From the NCBI GenBank assembly GCA_015060485.1, contig SUYI01000022.1, forward strand, positions 1 to 59,220: a stretch of DNA of 59,220 nt, written 5' to 3'. The notes beneath the pieces are model-generated. The model was not told the origin of the DNA. It did no database searches and saw nothing but the letters and a program-made list of their open reading frames with translations. Position 1 is the stretch's first letter. Each line of letters begins with the position of its first letter. This document shows, one piece after another, positions 27,922-36,091 of the stretch. This stretch comes from Prevotella sp. GTDB lineage: Bacteria > Bacteroidota > Bacteroidia > Bacteroidales > Bacteroidaceae. The position numbers and the translations under genes are program-made.

Positions 27922-29346
27922 TTATTGTATCGGTGTGGCGTTGCCCGTCAGGCGGCGTGTGCCGTTACCCGTCAGGCGCTGGCTGCCGGCACTCTGTTCG
28001 GTCATTCTACGCTGCTTGGTAGCACCACCGTTTCCTGCGGAACGGGCACCGGCCTTCTTGACGATGCCGTCCTTGGTGAATTGAACAACCAGCACGCTGT
28101 TGGAACGCGGATACCACCACTCGGTCACGCCGTCGCTGGTGGTCAGCTTGTTGGTGCTTTCGCCCACAGCCATCTCAACCTCTTCCATCGTCATGCCGGG
28201 AATGACACGGCCTTCGCGGATAGCGGTACGCGTCTCGAGGGTGGTGTTGCGGGATGTACCTTCACCCATGCCGAAGAGATAGCCGAAATAGTCCTCGCGG
28301 GGGCCGCGGTTATCCTCGTTGAAGGTGATGTCCTTATAGTAGATACGTCGTGTCTCCACTTCGCGCAGTGTCAGCGTGTAGTAGCCTTCCTGATTCTTGT
28401 TTCTGTTGATTTCGTCGATGATGAAACCAGTGAAGCGTGGCACCTTCACGTCGCGCTCTTTACCGGCACCCTTACTGCTCATGGCAGTAGCATACTTGTT
28501 GTGGACGGTCTGGTTCAGGTAGGTCTTGTAGTCCTTCGACACCTCCATCTCGCCACCGGTGAACTCGAACGAGCCCTCGAAGAGGAATTTGGCGTTGTCG
28601 ACGTCGAACTCGTCATCACGCATGCCGCTATTGGTCTTCGACATAGCCACATTCTGATAGAACTGGTCGCCATTCTCGTCCTCGACGATAATCTTGACAG
28701 GGAATGCACGGGTGCCCACGCCGATGGCCTTGACGGTGACCAGCTTGTTCTTCGGGTATTTCACCTCCTGGAATCCGTCGCCGTCGTACTCAGTATCAAT
28801 GCGGAAGAACTGGGTACGTGTGATGAGTGTCTGATCCATCAGCAGCTCACGGGCCTTGTCGACATCACCGAGATAGGCTAGGGTGGGGACACCCATCTTG
28901 CCGTAGCAATAGTCGTCGAACGTGCCGCTGGGCAGCTCGTAGTAGTAGCTCTTCTTGTCGGTCTCGCAATAGAAATTGACGTGGACGCGGCCGTTTGACA
29001 TATCCTCATGGCCCTTGTAGACCATGATGTGGTGGCGCAGACGGCCGCTGCTGACCTCCTTGTTGGTGGCCATGTCGCGGAAGGTGTTGACCAAAAGGTC
29101 GTACTTCTCGGGAATCACCATGAACCGCATGCCCTCCTTCCAGTCGCACATACTGTAGAAACGGAAGTTCTTACCCATAAAGTCCTTTGGCTCGGCGTCT
29201 TCGGCAACGACGTCGTCTGCCGAGACTGCAACGGCGACAGCAGTCTTCTTTACATTCTTCGTTTTCACGATGTAATCCGTGTCCTGAGCCATAGCAGTAG
29301 TCATGGCAACAGCCATACCTGCCAACAAAATCATTCTTTTCATCAT
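27922..29346 (-). CDS. Secreted protein with BamE/SmpA-like C-terminal segment
   Basis: About 474 aa from the ATG at 29346, which gives a good signal peptide (MMKRMILLAGMAVAMTTAMAQ); the longer in-frame start at 29391 overlaps the promoter. I do not recognise the main body. Residues about 385-440 (IPGMTMEEVEMAVGES, then TEWWYPRSNSVLVVQF) look like the SmpA/OmlA/BamE fold. The C-terminus is Gly/Arg/Thr-rich. Convergent with recA and divergent from dnaK. A periplasmic or envelope role is inferred from the signal peptide only. Confidence 0.75.
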   Translation of the reverse strand: MMKRMILLAGMAVAMTTAMAQDTDYIVKTKNVKKTAVAVAVSADDVVAEDAEPKDFMGKNFRFYSMCDWKEGMRFMVIPEKYDLLVNTFRDMATNKEVSSGRLRHHIMVYKGHEDMSNGRVHVNFYCETDKKSYYYELPSGTFDDYCYGKMGVPTLAYLGDVDKARELLMDQTLITRTQFFRIDTEYDGDGFQEVKYPKNKLVTVKAIGVGTRAFPVKIIVEDENGDQFYQNVAMSKTNSGMRDDEFDVDNAKFLFEGSFEFTGGEMEVSKDYKTYLNQTVHNKYATAMSSKGAGKERDVKVPRFTGFIIDEINRNKNQEGYYTLTLREVETRRIYYKDITFNEDNRGPREDYFGYLFGMGEGTSRNTTLETRTAIREGRVIPGMTMEEVEMAVGESTNKLTTSDGVTEWWYPRSNSVLVVQFTKDGIVKKAGARSAGNGGATKQRRMTEQSAGSQRLTGNGTRRLTGNATPIQ

Positions 29347-29380
29347 GATGTCTTTTTGTCTAATATCGATATTCTGCCGA

Positions 29381-29388
29381 CAAAGATA
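29381..29388 (-). promoter_or_regulatory. -7 box of the secreted-protein gene (minus strand)
   Basis: CAAAGATA on the plus strand reads TATCTTTG on the minus strand, 35 bp before the start at 29346. The nearest TTTG is 23 bp upstream, inside TTTTGGCAC (29408-29416). Confidence 0.5.
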
Positions 29389-29407
29389 CAAATAATTTTT
29401 CTAACTT

Positions 29408-29452
29408 GTGCCAAAATGTCATTATATTCTTCAATTTTTTTTGTTTTGGCAC
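29408..29452. repeat. Inverted repeat GTGCCAAAA...TTTTGGCAC between divergent promoters
   Basis: A perfect 9-bp inverted repeat, 29408-29416 and 29444-29452, lies between dnaK and the divergent secreted-protein gene. The right arm is the -24 part of the sigma-54-like dnaK promoter; the left arm lies near the -33 position of the opposite gene. Confidence 0.75.
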
Positions 29453-29462
29453 GCACTTTGCT
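29447..29462 (+). promoter_or_regulatory. Sigma-54-type (-24/-12) promoter for dnaK
   Basis: TGGCAC-GCACT-TTGCT matches the sigma-54 consensus TGGCAC-N5-TTGCW exactly. Transcription would start near 29474, giving a leader of about 110 nt that contains the hairpin CCCCTTGATAAGGGG (29514-29528). No proper TTTG/TAnnTTTG pair was found before dnaK. Confidence 0.55.
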
Positions 29463-29582
29463 ATCTTGTCAGTGTCAAAATGTGAGAATTCATGTGATTA
29501 TTAACATTTGAAACCCCTTGATAAGGGGTCGGCGTAAGCCAGGTATTAAATAATAAAATAACAAACATTAAATTATACTATT

Positions 29583-31517
29583 ATGGGAAAAATTATTGGA
29601 ATTGACTTAGGAACAACTAACAGCTGTGTTGCCGTATTCGAAGGCAACGAGCCCGTTGTGATTGCCAACAGTGAGGGCAAGCGTACCACGCCTTCTGTCG
29701 TTGGTTTTGTGGACAATGGTGAGCGCAAGATTGGCGATCCCGCCAAGCGTCAGGCTATTACGAACCCGAAGAAGACAATTTATTCGATTAAGCGCTTCAT
29801 GGGTGAGAACTGGCAACAGACCGAAAAGGAAATCTCGCGCGTACCTTATACTGTGGTGAACGAGGGAGGCTATCCGCGTGTCGACATTGACGGCCGTAAG
29901 TATACTCCGCAGGAGATTTCAGCTATGGTGCTGCAGAAGATGAAGAAGACTGCTGAGGATTACCTCGGACAGGAGGTGACGGATGCCGTTATCACCGTTC
30001 CTGCCTACTTCTCGGACTCTCAGCGTCAGGCTACCAAGGAGGCTGGCCAGATTGCCGGTCTGAACGTGAAGCGTATAGTGAACGAGCCCACGGCTGCCGC
30101 TTTGGCATACGGTGTTGACAAGGCTAACAAGGATATGAAGATTGCTGTGTTCGACCTCGGTGGCGGTACGTTCGATATCTCAATCCTGGAGTTCGGCGGC
30201 GGTGTATTTGAGGTGCTCTCGACCAATGGTGACACTCACCTCGGTGGTGATGACTTCGACCAGGTTATCATCGACTGGCTCGTTCAGGAGTTCAAGAACG
30301 ACGAGGGTGCCAACCTGAAGGACGACCCGATGGCTATGCAGCGTCTGAAGGAGGCTGCCGAGAAGGCAAAGATCGAACTGTCGTCTTCTACCAGCACCGA
30401 GATTAACCTGCCGTACATCATGCCCGTTGGTGGTATTCCCAAGCACTTGGTGAAGACGCTGACACGTGCTAAGTTCGAGCAGCTGGCTCACGACCTCATC
30501 CAGGCTTGTCTGGCTCCCTGTCAGAAGGCAATGGCTGATGCCAAGCTGAATACTTCCGATATCGACGAGGTTATCCTCGTAGGTGGTTCAAGCCGTATAC
30601 CCGCTGTGCAGACGCTGGTGAAGAACTACTTCGGCAAGGAGCCTTCGAAGGGCGTCAATCCTGACGAGGTGGTAGCCGTAGGTGCTTCTATCCAGGGTGC
30701 TATTCTGAACAAGGAGGGCGGGGTAGGCGACATCGTACTGCTCGACGTGACTCCGCTGACACTGGGTATTGAGACCATGGGTGGCGTGATGACCAAGCTC
30801 ATCGAGGCCAACACGACCATTCCTTGCAAGAAAAGCGAGGTGTTCTCGACAGCTGCAGACAATCAGACAGAGGTGACCATCCACGTGCTGCAGGGTGAGC
30901 GCCCGATGGCTTCGCAGAACAAGAGTATCGGTCAGTTCAACCTGACAGGTATTGCTCCCGCCCGTCGTGGTATTCCTCAGATCGAGGTGACCTTCGACAT
31001 CGACGCCAACGGTATCCTGAAGGTTTCGGCCAAGGATAAGGCTACCGGCAAGGAGCAGGCCATCCGCATCGAGGCTTCGTCAGGTCTGTCGCAGGACGAA
31101 ATCAACCGCATGAAGGCCGAGGCAGAGCAGAATGCCGAGAACGACAAGCGTGAGCGTGAGCGCGTCGACAAGCTGAACCAGGCTGACTCAATGATTTTCC
31201 AGACGGAGAACCAGCTCCGGGAACTTGGCGATAAGATTCCTGCCCAGCACAAGCCCGCTATCGAGCAGGCCCTGCAACAGTTGAAGGATGCCCACAAGGC
31301 TGGCGACATCGCTGCCATCGACAGTGCTATGAATGCCCTCAACGCCGCTTGGCAGACTGCCTCACAGCAGATGTATCAGGGCGCTGGTGCACAGGCTGGT
31401 CCTCAGCCCGGCGCCGACCAGCAGCAAGGCCCCTTCTACAACCAGCAGGCTGGTGGTACCCAGGAGCCTCCCAAGGATGACAACATCCAGGACGCCGACT
31501 TCGAGGAGGTGAAGTAA
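29583..31517 (+). CDS. dnaK: Chaperone DnaK (Hsp70)
   Basis: 644 aa, the normal length. It has the ATPase motifs [14 protein letters not shown] at the N-terminus, [35 protein letters not shown] and [11 protein letters not shown], then the substrate-binding domain ([22 protein letters not shown]) and a flexible Gln/Gly-rich end finishing in DADFEEVK. It folds and refolds proteins with DnaJ and GrpE, neither of which is adjacent. Regulation looks unusual, with a sigma-54-type promoter and no CIRCE element. Confidence 0.98.
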   Translation: MGKIIGIDLGTTNSCVAVFEGNEPVVIANSEGKRTTPSVVGFVDNGERKIGDPAKRQAITNPKKTIYSIKRFMGENWQQTEKEISRVPYTVVNEGGYPRVDIDGRKYTPQEISAMVLQKMKKTAEDYLGQEVTDAVITVPAYFSDSQRQATKEAGQIAGLNVKRIVNEPTAAALAYGVDKANKDMKIAVFDLGGGTFDISILEFGGGVFEVLSTNGDTHLGGDDFDQVIIDWLVQEFKNDEGANLKDDPMAMQRLKEAAEKAKIELSSSTSTEINLPYIMPVGGIPKHLVKTLTRAKFEQLAHDLIQACLAPCQKAMADAKLNTSDIDEVILVGGSSRIPAVQTLVKNYFGKEPSKGVNPDEVVAVGASIQGAILNKEGGVGDIVLLDVTPLTLGIETMGGVMTKLIEANTTIPCKKSEVFSTAADNQTEVTIHVLQGERPMASQNKSIGQFNLTGIAPARRGIPQIEVTFDIDANGILKVSAKDKATGKEQAIRIEASSGLSQDEINRMKAEAEQNAENDKRERERVDKLNQADSMIFQTENQLRELGDKIPAQHKPAIEQALQQLKDAHKAGDIAAIDSAMNALNAAWQTASQQMYQGAGAQAGPQPGADQQQGPFYNQQAGGTQEPPKDDNIQDADFEEVK

Positions 31518-31540
31518 CGTGTTATTCAGATAAATAAATG

Positions 31541-31569
31541 AAAAAGGCTCCCAAACGGGAGGCCTTTTT
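31541..31569. terminator. Bidirectional terminator between dnaK and the VirE-like gene
   Basis: AAAAAGGCTCCC and GGGAGGCCTTTTT form a stem with loop AAAC and one bulge; T runs flank it on both strands, serving both convergent genes. Confidence 0.85.
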
Positions 31570-31578
31570 CGTTGTGGG

Positions 31579-33726
31579 TTATCGGTCGGTGATTTTATAG
31601 ACGTGTCCTGACGACCTGCGGTCGCTTTCGAAGTCGAACTGCTGGTTGCTCAGGGCTCGGCCCAGTTTCTCGTACGAGGTCTTGGGGTCGTAGTTGGTGA
31701 ATCGTTCTTTCAGCAGTTCGTGAATCTCGGGCAGCGTCCACCAGCGGATTTGTTCCGTGGGCTTTGGTTTACGGAATGTCTCGCCAATCATTTCCACCAG
31801 GTCGTTCAGTTTCTGGTAGGGTTCGTTTTCCTTAATCAGCGTGGCAATTTCCTTGTTGTCCAACCAGTAGTGCTCGCCTTGGTTGAACAGGTGTAGCACC
31901 TGTGCGAAGAGTTGTTCGTGGTATATGTTGTCCTCGAAATCGATGTCCTTCCCTGGGGTGATACCCACGCAGACAAAGCGTCGCGAACCTGTGGGATCGA
32001 CCAGCGGCTTCTGCTGGTTGGTAGTGCCGATAAATGATGTATAGCGGCGGAACTGCTTGATGGTCTTGCCGTATGGCGGACGGAATTTCACTTCTGCCGA
32101 CGACAGCAGGTATTTCAGCACAATCTGCTGCGACGAGGTGGTCTTGTCGAACTCGTCGATGTTGATCAGCGCAAACATCGTGAGGGCGATGTTCAGGTCG
32201 AACTCGTTCTTGAAATTGATTTTGTCGTTGTAGTACTCGCGCAGTTCCGGAGGCAGGATAATCTTGCAGAAACGTGTCTTTCCGCAGCCCTGACGACCAA
32301 TCAGCAGCGGCGTTAACGCATTGCCTGTCAGCTGTTTATCGCTCTCGCGCCATTGTGCCACCATGCCGATGAGCCACTTTCTGAGATACTTCTCCCAATG
32401 GGGCTGGTCGGTGGGTACGCGTGCTGCGAGTTCCTTGATATAGTCGTGTCCGTCCCACTTGGGCAACTTGTCGAGCCAGGTGTTTACGGGGTCGTACTGT
32501 TCGATGCGCGTGGAGTCGATAAAGCGGTTCACGTCTCTGTCCCACGACTTCAGCCCCAGTTCCGTTGCCCGCATCGTCATGTCGTTGCGCACCTCCTCGG
32601 TGACGGGCTTGAAGCGCTGATCGTCAGCGTATTTCTCGCGATACTCGGCCACACCGGTCATCAGGTTCTTGCGCATTTCGAAGTTTTCGTTCAGGAATAT
32701 CTCCGTCTTCATCATCTGAATCGTGTCGTTGGGAATGCTCTGCAGGGGCTTGATCTTGTGCTTCTTCATATAGTCCTCCTGCAGCGTGACGGCATAGACA
32801 ATCTGGAAGGTTTTCTTCAGCAGCAACGTGTCGGTATTCAGCGCCGGGTGCTCCATTGTCATGCCTTGTGCGTAGGCCAATGGGATGCCCTGTTTCAGGC
32901 AGAGTGTGGCAATCTGCATCAGGAGTGTCTCCAGCCGGTCCTCGTCGGGCAGTTCGAAATAGTGGCCCAATACGGCGTCGACGATGAACTGCCACTCCAA
33001 CCGGTAGGTGCGCTTGATGGTGCGTCCCGGCATCAGCCGGTCACTCTCGCTTGAGATGTTAACGGGCTGAGGCTCAGCATGTTCCTTGGTGTCTGCAAAG
33101 AACGGACGGGCGTCGGCGTTGAATCCCATTTCCGGGTCAGCACTCATGTAGACGATACGGTCGAGGCGAGGCTCCAGGTATTCGATGTCAAAGCCGAACT
33201 GGTTCATGTACGCCCGTCTGGCCGTCTGATACAGATTCTTGTGAAACTGCTTGATGTCTTCTTCCTTAGAGGGCAGCTTCCCACTTGCTTCCGAGGGGGT
33301 AGGGGAACTGCCATATAATTCCCCTCGGCACACAATCTTCACGCTCTTTCCCGATGCACCCAGAAAACACATCAGCGTCTCTGGCAGTTTCTTGGCAGCG
33401 TCCCTCACCTCGATGGCCTTTTCGTAGGTCGCCAGGTTGCTCACCTCGACGACCACCAGTCCGTTATAGCCTAGAATGCGGCGTTCGCCCTTGTATTTGT
33501 CGAATTCCTGAGCAAAACAGATGCGCTCCAGCTTGATGCCGCCCTCCCAGTTGGTCAGCATCTGCCCGTCCGCCTGACGTTCTTTGTACATCAGGTGGTA
33601 CACCTCTCGCAGATGGGTTACGGTGTGCTTGCGCCAACCATTCTGGATGGCATAAGCCACCTCTTCCAGACTGTAGCGGTTAATCACCTCTTGTTTCCTT
33701 TGGGTCTTAATAAGTGTAATTTTCAT
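31579..33726 (-). CDS. VirE/VapE-family P-loop ATPase with BT4734-like N-terminus
   Basis: 715 aa. The N-terminal half resembles the BT4734/BF3469 and VirE N-terminal domains of Bacteroidetes (about 50-330). The C-terminal half is a virulence-associated-E helicase-like ATPase with Walker A LLIGRQGCGKTRFC (about 474), Walker B-type INIDEFDKT (about 520), sensor-like FIGTTNQQKP and Arg-finger-like GSRRFV (about 574). A winged-helix-like end (EIHELLKERFTNYDPKTSYEKLGRAL) follows. VapE-type proteins act in replication of phage satellites. Here it faces an HU-like gene across an iteron-bearing region, so it may be the initiator or helicase for that site (inference). Its 5' end is tandemly duplicated. 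Confidence 0.85.
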   Translation of the reverse strand: MKITLIKTQRKQEVINRYSLEEVAYAIQNGWRKHTVTHLREVYHLMYKERQADGQMLTNWEGGIKLERICFAQEFDKYKGERRILGYNGLVVVEVSNLATYEKAIEVRDAAKKLPETLMCFLGASGKSVKIVCRGELYGSSPTPSEASGKLPSKEEDIKQFHKNLYQTARRAYMNQFGFDIEYLEPRLDRIVYMSADPEMGFNADARPFFADTKEHAEPQPVNISSESDRLMPGRTIKRTYRLEWQFIVDAVLGHYFELPDEDRLETLLMQIATLCLKQGIPLAYAQGMTMEHPALNTDTLLLKKTFQIVYAVTLQEDYMKKHKIKPLQSIPNDTIQMMKTEIFLNENFEMRKNLMTGVAEYREKYADDQRFKPVTEEVRNDMTMRATELGLKSWDRDVNRFIDSTRIEQYDPVNTWLDKLPKWDGHDYIKELAARVPTDQPHWEKYLRKWLIGMVAQWRESDKQLTGNALTPLLIGRQGCGKTRFCKIILPPELREYYNDKINFKNEFDLNIALTMFALINIDEFDKTTSSQQIVLKYLLSSAEVKFRPPYGKTIKQFRRYTSFIGTTNQQKPLVDPTGSRRFVCVGITPGKDIDFEDNIYHEQLFAQVLHLFNQGEHYWLDNKEIATLIKENEPYQKLNDLVEMIGETFRKPKPTEQIRWWTLPEIHELLKERFTNYDPKTSYEKLGRALSNQQFDFESDRRSSGHVYKITDR

Positions 33727-33797
33727 ATTTCTATGTTAGCTTCTAAGTGTAATTTTCATATTTCTATGTTAGCTTCTAAGTGTAATCTTCAAATTTC
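33715..33797 (-). repeat. 33-bp tandem duplication of the VirE-like gene start
   Basis: Start-codon contexts repeat exactly 33 bp apart (ATG at 33726 and 33759 on the minus strand), with a third partial copy to about 33797. The upstream copy forms a mini-frame MKITLRS-stop ending just before the real start MKITLIKT. Confidence 0.85.
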
Positions 33798-33822
33798 GTG
33801 GGTCCTAATGATAATTTTCGTG

Positions 33823-33830
33823 CAAAGATA
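33823..33830 (-). promoter_or_regulatory. -7 box for the VirE-like gene
   Basis: CAAAGATA on the plus strand (TATCTTTG on the minus) lies 97 bp upstream of the ATG at 33726. No clean TTTG is seen 20 bp farther up. Confidence 0.5.
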
Positions 33831-33883
33831 CAACATTTTCTTCATATTTGAAAATTTTTTTCTTGTCTTTTTTCCGTATTTTA

Positions 33884-34020
33884 CTGACATCTGACATAAT
33901 GTATTTGTTAACTATCTTATTATCAATGATTTATCTGAAAATTTTCAGCCAATATACTGACATAAAACCGACATTATACTGACACTATACCGACATTATT
34001 CTGACATTCAACCGTCATAT
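33884..34020. repeat. Left iteron array of the VirE-HU intergenic region
   Basis: Six boxes C(T/C)G(A/T)CA(T/C) start at 33957, 33968, 33979, 33990, 34001 and 34012, exactly 11 bp apart, alternating CTGACA and CCGACA/CCGTCA. Two further CTGACAT copies lie outside, at 33884 and 33891, 7 bp apart. All are in one orientation, mirrored by the right array. Confidence 0.9.
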
Positions 34021-34099
34021 TCGGACTCTTAATGCTTCATAAGGGACCTAACAGACTTGATGCTTGGCTCTCGCGCTTTTTACTCCTAGTACCAGTAGA

Positions 34100-34119
34100 A
34101 AAATTCTCTAGAGAATTTT
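34100..34119. repeat. 20-bp palindrome, copy 1
   Basis: AAAATTCTCTAGAGAATTTT is a perfect palindrome in the centre of the iteron region. Its last base overlaps TACCTTTG (34119-34126), a -7-type box, so it could also work as an operator. Confidence 0.9.
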
Positions 34120-34164
34120 ACCTTTGCCTCCGCACTTAGCAATTGTTAGGACTAGGGTAAGCAC

Positions 34165-34184
34165 AAAATTCTCTAGAGAATTTT
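34165..34184. repeat. 20-bp palindrome, copy 2
   Basis: The same perfect palindrome, 65 bp from copy 1. The midpoint of the two copies (about 34142) nearly coincides with the symmetry centre of the two iteron arrays. Confidence 0.9.
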
Positions 34185-34284
34185 TCTGCAACCATTAGGG
34201 TAAAGACTGTTAACCCTTATCCTTGAATCCGTTTACCTTCCTGCTAGCTACTTATCACCTTTGTTGTGAACGAAAGTGCTCATT

Positions 34285-34408
34285 ATGTCGGTATTATGAC
34301 GGTTTTATGTCAGTATAGTGTCAGTATAATGTCTGTTTTATGTCAGTAATTAAATATAATAACTCGTTGAATACCAGTGAAATAGCGTAAAATTATGTCG
34401 GATGTCAG
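34285..34408. repeat. Right iteron array (inverted) of the VirE-HU intergenic region
   Basis: Six boxes, reverse complement of the left ones, start at 34285, 34296, 34307, 34318, 34329 and 34340, exactly 11 bp apart. Two outer copies ATGTCGG (34395) and ATGTCAG (34402) are again 7 bp apart. An A/T-rich, pyrimidine-rich stretch follows (34411-34447). Confidence 0.9.
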
Positions 34409-34497
34409 TAAGTTTTCTTTTTTTCTTTTATTTTTTTTCAATTTTATGGTGGTATTACGACATAAAAAATTTTCTTTTTCAGAAATTCTCTCAAAAA

Positions 34498-34529
34498 TTT
34501 GCATATTCGCACGCTAAATCGTATCTTTG
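34498..34529 (+). promoter_or_regulatory. Promoter of the HU-like gene
   Basis: TTTG at 34498-34501 and TATCTTTG at 34522-34529, spacer 20 bp, a full consensus match. It shows that the in-frame codon at 34527 cannot be the start and supports the ATG at 34557. Confidence 0.8.
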
Positions 34530-34556
34530 CATAAACAAAAATACAAGATAACGATT

Positions 34557-34955
34557 ATGAGATACAAAATCAAGAAAGAAACGAAACCCAAATTGCCAAC
34601 CTTCGGTAAATACAAGGCCGTTGCCGTTCACAACCAGACCATCGAGAGTCGTCAGCTGTTCGAAGAGGCCGCCAGACACATGACCATCAGCGGAGGCGTG
34701 CTCGAAGGCATGATGATGACGGTGGCCGAGACCGTCCGTCGTCATCTTCAGATGGGCGACAAGGTACGTCTAAAGGACTTCGGCCTGATGAAGCTCGAAA
34801 TCGAGAGCGACAAGGTCGACGACCCCAAGACCTTCCGCGCCAAGAAGCACATACGCGGCGTCCGCCTCCACTTCATCCCCGAAAGCAACGACGGCACACA
34901 GGCCCTCTACGAAGACATCACCTTCGAAAAGGACAAAAGCTACACGACGGAATAG
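34557..34955 (+). CDS. HU/IHF-like DNA-binding protein (Bacteroidetes HU-related family)
   Basis: 132 aa from the ATG at 34557. The body matches the HU-related histone-like family of Bacteroidetes (TIGR01201-type): QTIESRQLFEEAARHMTISGG, then VAETVRRHLQMGDKVRLKDFGLMKLEIE. It lacks the canonical HU arm sequence but keeps the fold pattern. It is divergent from the VirE-like gene and adjoins the iteron arrays, so it may bind or bend that DNA (inference). The N-terminus is very basic (KIKKETKPK). Confidence 0.85.
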   Translation: MRYKIKKETKPKLPTFGKYKAVAVHNQTIESRQLFEEAARHMTISGGVLEGMMMTVAETVRRHLQMGDKVRLKDFGLMKLEIESDKVDDPKTFRAKKHIRGVRLHFIPESNDGTQALYEDITFEKDKSYTTE

Positions 34956-35044
34956 TGAGATTCGCTGTAGCGGATATCGTGGAGGTGTTGACAGATAGTA
35001 CTGATGTCAAACAGTATATCAAGCGGATGCGACCAAGTGATTCG
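34955..35044 (+). pseudogene. BRO-N domain fragment
   Basis: The frame after the HU-like stop reads FAVADIVEVLTDSTDVKQYI, then KRMRPSD, the core of phage-type BRO-N antirepressor domains (normally VVDVVEVLTDS.DPKQYIKKMR). Nothing upstream or downstream of this stretch is retained. A second BRO-N fragment lies at 48397. Confidence 0.65.
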
Positions 35045-35088
35045 TTGTTCTTAAAATATAGTCATTCGCCATTTATTATGCAGAAATA

Positions 35089-35120
35089 TTTGGAAGTTTC
35101 GGAAAAAATACCTATCTTTG
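35089..35120 (+). promoter_or_regulatory. Promoter of the nucleotidyltransferase gene
   Basis: TTTG at 35089-35092, TATCTTTG at 35113-35120, spacer 20 bp; ATG at 35140. Confidence 0.75.
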
Positions 35121-35139
35121 CCGCAGATAGATAACAATT

Positions 35140-35463
35140 ATGGATAAGCTACAGATGATAAACCATATCAAGCAGACTGCCGCCCGCGTATTGCCCAAAG
35201 GCAGTACACTCTATCTTTATGGGTCTCGCGCTCGAGGGGATTATCATGAAGATTCCGATTGGGACTTGCTGCTGTTGATAGATAAGCCAAAACTCGCTTA
35301 TGAAGATTTCGACAAGTATTCTTATCCTTTTGTGACTATGGGCTGGGACCTGGGTGAAGATATTCGGCCCCATGCTTACACCAAGGATGAATGGTTCAAC
35401 GGTCCGCATGCAATGTTCTATTATAACGTTGAGGAAGACAAAGAGGTGCTTTATGAGTCTTAG
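35140..35463 (+). CDS. MNT-type nucleotidyltransferase (toxin-antitoxin type)
   Basis: 107 aa. It contains the minimal nucleotidyltransferase signature GSRARGDYHEDSDWDLLLLID (Gly-Ser and the two catalytic Asp). MNT proteins pair with HEPN proteins; in characterised pairs the MNT partner AMPylates and silences the HEPN RNase. The next gene overlaps it by 11 bp and starts like a HEPN protein but is truncated, so this MNT gene may now lack its partner. It has its own full promoter. Confidence 0.8.
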   Translation: MDKLQMINHIKQTAARVLPKGSTLYLYGSRARGDYHEDSDWDLLLLIDKPKLAYEDFDKYSYPFVTMGWDLGEDIRPHAYTKDEWFNGPHAMFYYNVEEDKEVLYES

Positions 35464-35575
35464 TGAAAGTGAAAGGAATATGATAGTTTGTAGGGAGTTG
35501 GAGAAAGCCCAAAGAACCTTCGATGACGTACTATTTTTTGCGACAAATCGCCATATTCTCGAAAAGATTTCGTAA
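35453..35575 (+). pseudogene. Truncated HEPN-domain partner of the MNT gene
   Basis: The overlapping frame starts MSLSESERNMIVCRELEKAQ, then RTFDDV, the first helix of HEPN proteins (usually about 130 aa). It loses similarity after about residue 25 and stops at 40. The RxxxxH RNase motif would lie in the missing part, so it is presumably inactive. Confidence 0.65.
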
Positions 35576-36091
35576 CTTTGCGGTTAAAACCACGAAGTTC
35601 TTTGACCTAAAGGTACAAAGTGTTACACAAATCCTCCATCTCGGAAATAAAATCAAACGAGTTTGTTTTGTATTTCTCTCGACTTTTTGTAACTTTGGAA
35701 GAATTCGCAGGATTTCTTTGTATAAAGGCAGTCTGGGAGATTGAGGATTTTGAAGGTTACGGATAAGAGACCGTTCTCAATTCGTTGTTCTGCTATGAAT
35801 TGCATTCAATGAACACCCGATGACGAGCCACCAGCCGTTTTTGTGACTCATCATCGGGTACAAAGGTATAGTATTTTTCTGAGACAACCAAATTCTGGTT
35901 CCAGAATATTCTGAATTATCAGAGATGGCATGTCAGACCAGCCTTCAACTCAAAAGTCTTGGCGTTAATGTCTTCGTGGCTTTTATCCCCCACAAATTTC
36001 GTTGCATATTGCAATCCGAATCTCATAAATACTTTGGGATTTATCCTGTTACCATCTTCTGTTTCGACTTGTTTTTACTCTTCAATAACAC
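35576..36091. other. Intergenic region with one long hairpin
   Basis: No gene is recognisable in these 516 bp. Two promoter-like TAACTTTG boxes occur (35573-35580, about 35690). A hairpin of 16-bp arms with two mismatches lies at 35816-35831 and 35843-35858 (CCCGATGACGAGCCAC / GTGACTCATCATCGGG) without a T run. The rest looks like decayed accessory DNA following the HEPN truncation. Confidence 0.5.

Noticed and set aside
27925..28881. 318-codon plus-strand frame opposite the secreted BamE-like gene
   Set aside because: Shadow of the real minus-strand gene, which has a signal peptide and promoter.
33884..34408. CRISPR array
   Set aside because: The boxes are 7 bp with 4-bp gaps, in inverted blocks, with no unique spacers and no cas genes.
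35816..35858. Long hairpin as a terminator
   Set aside because: No T run on either strand and no intact gene ends next to it.
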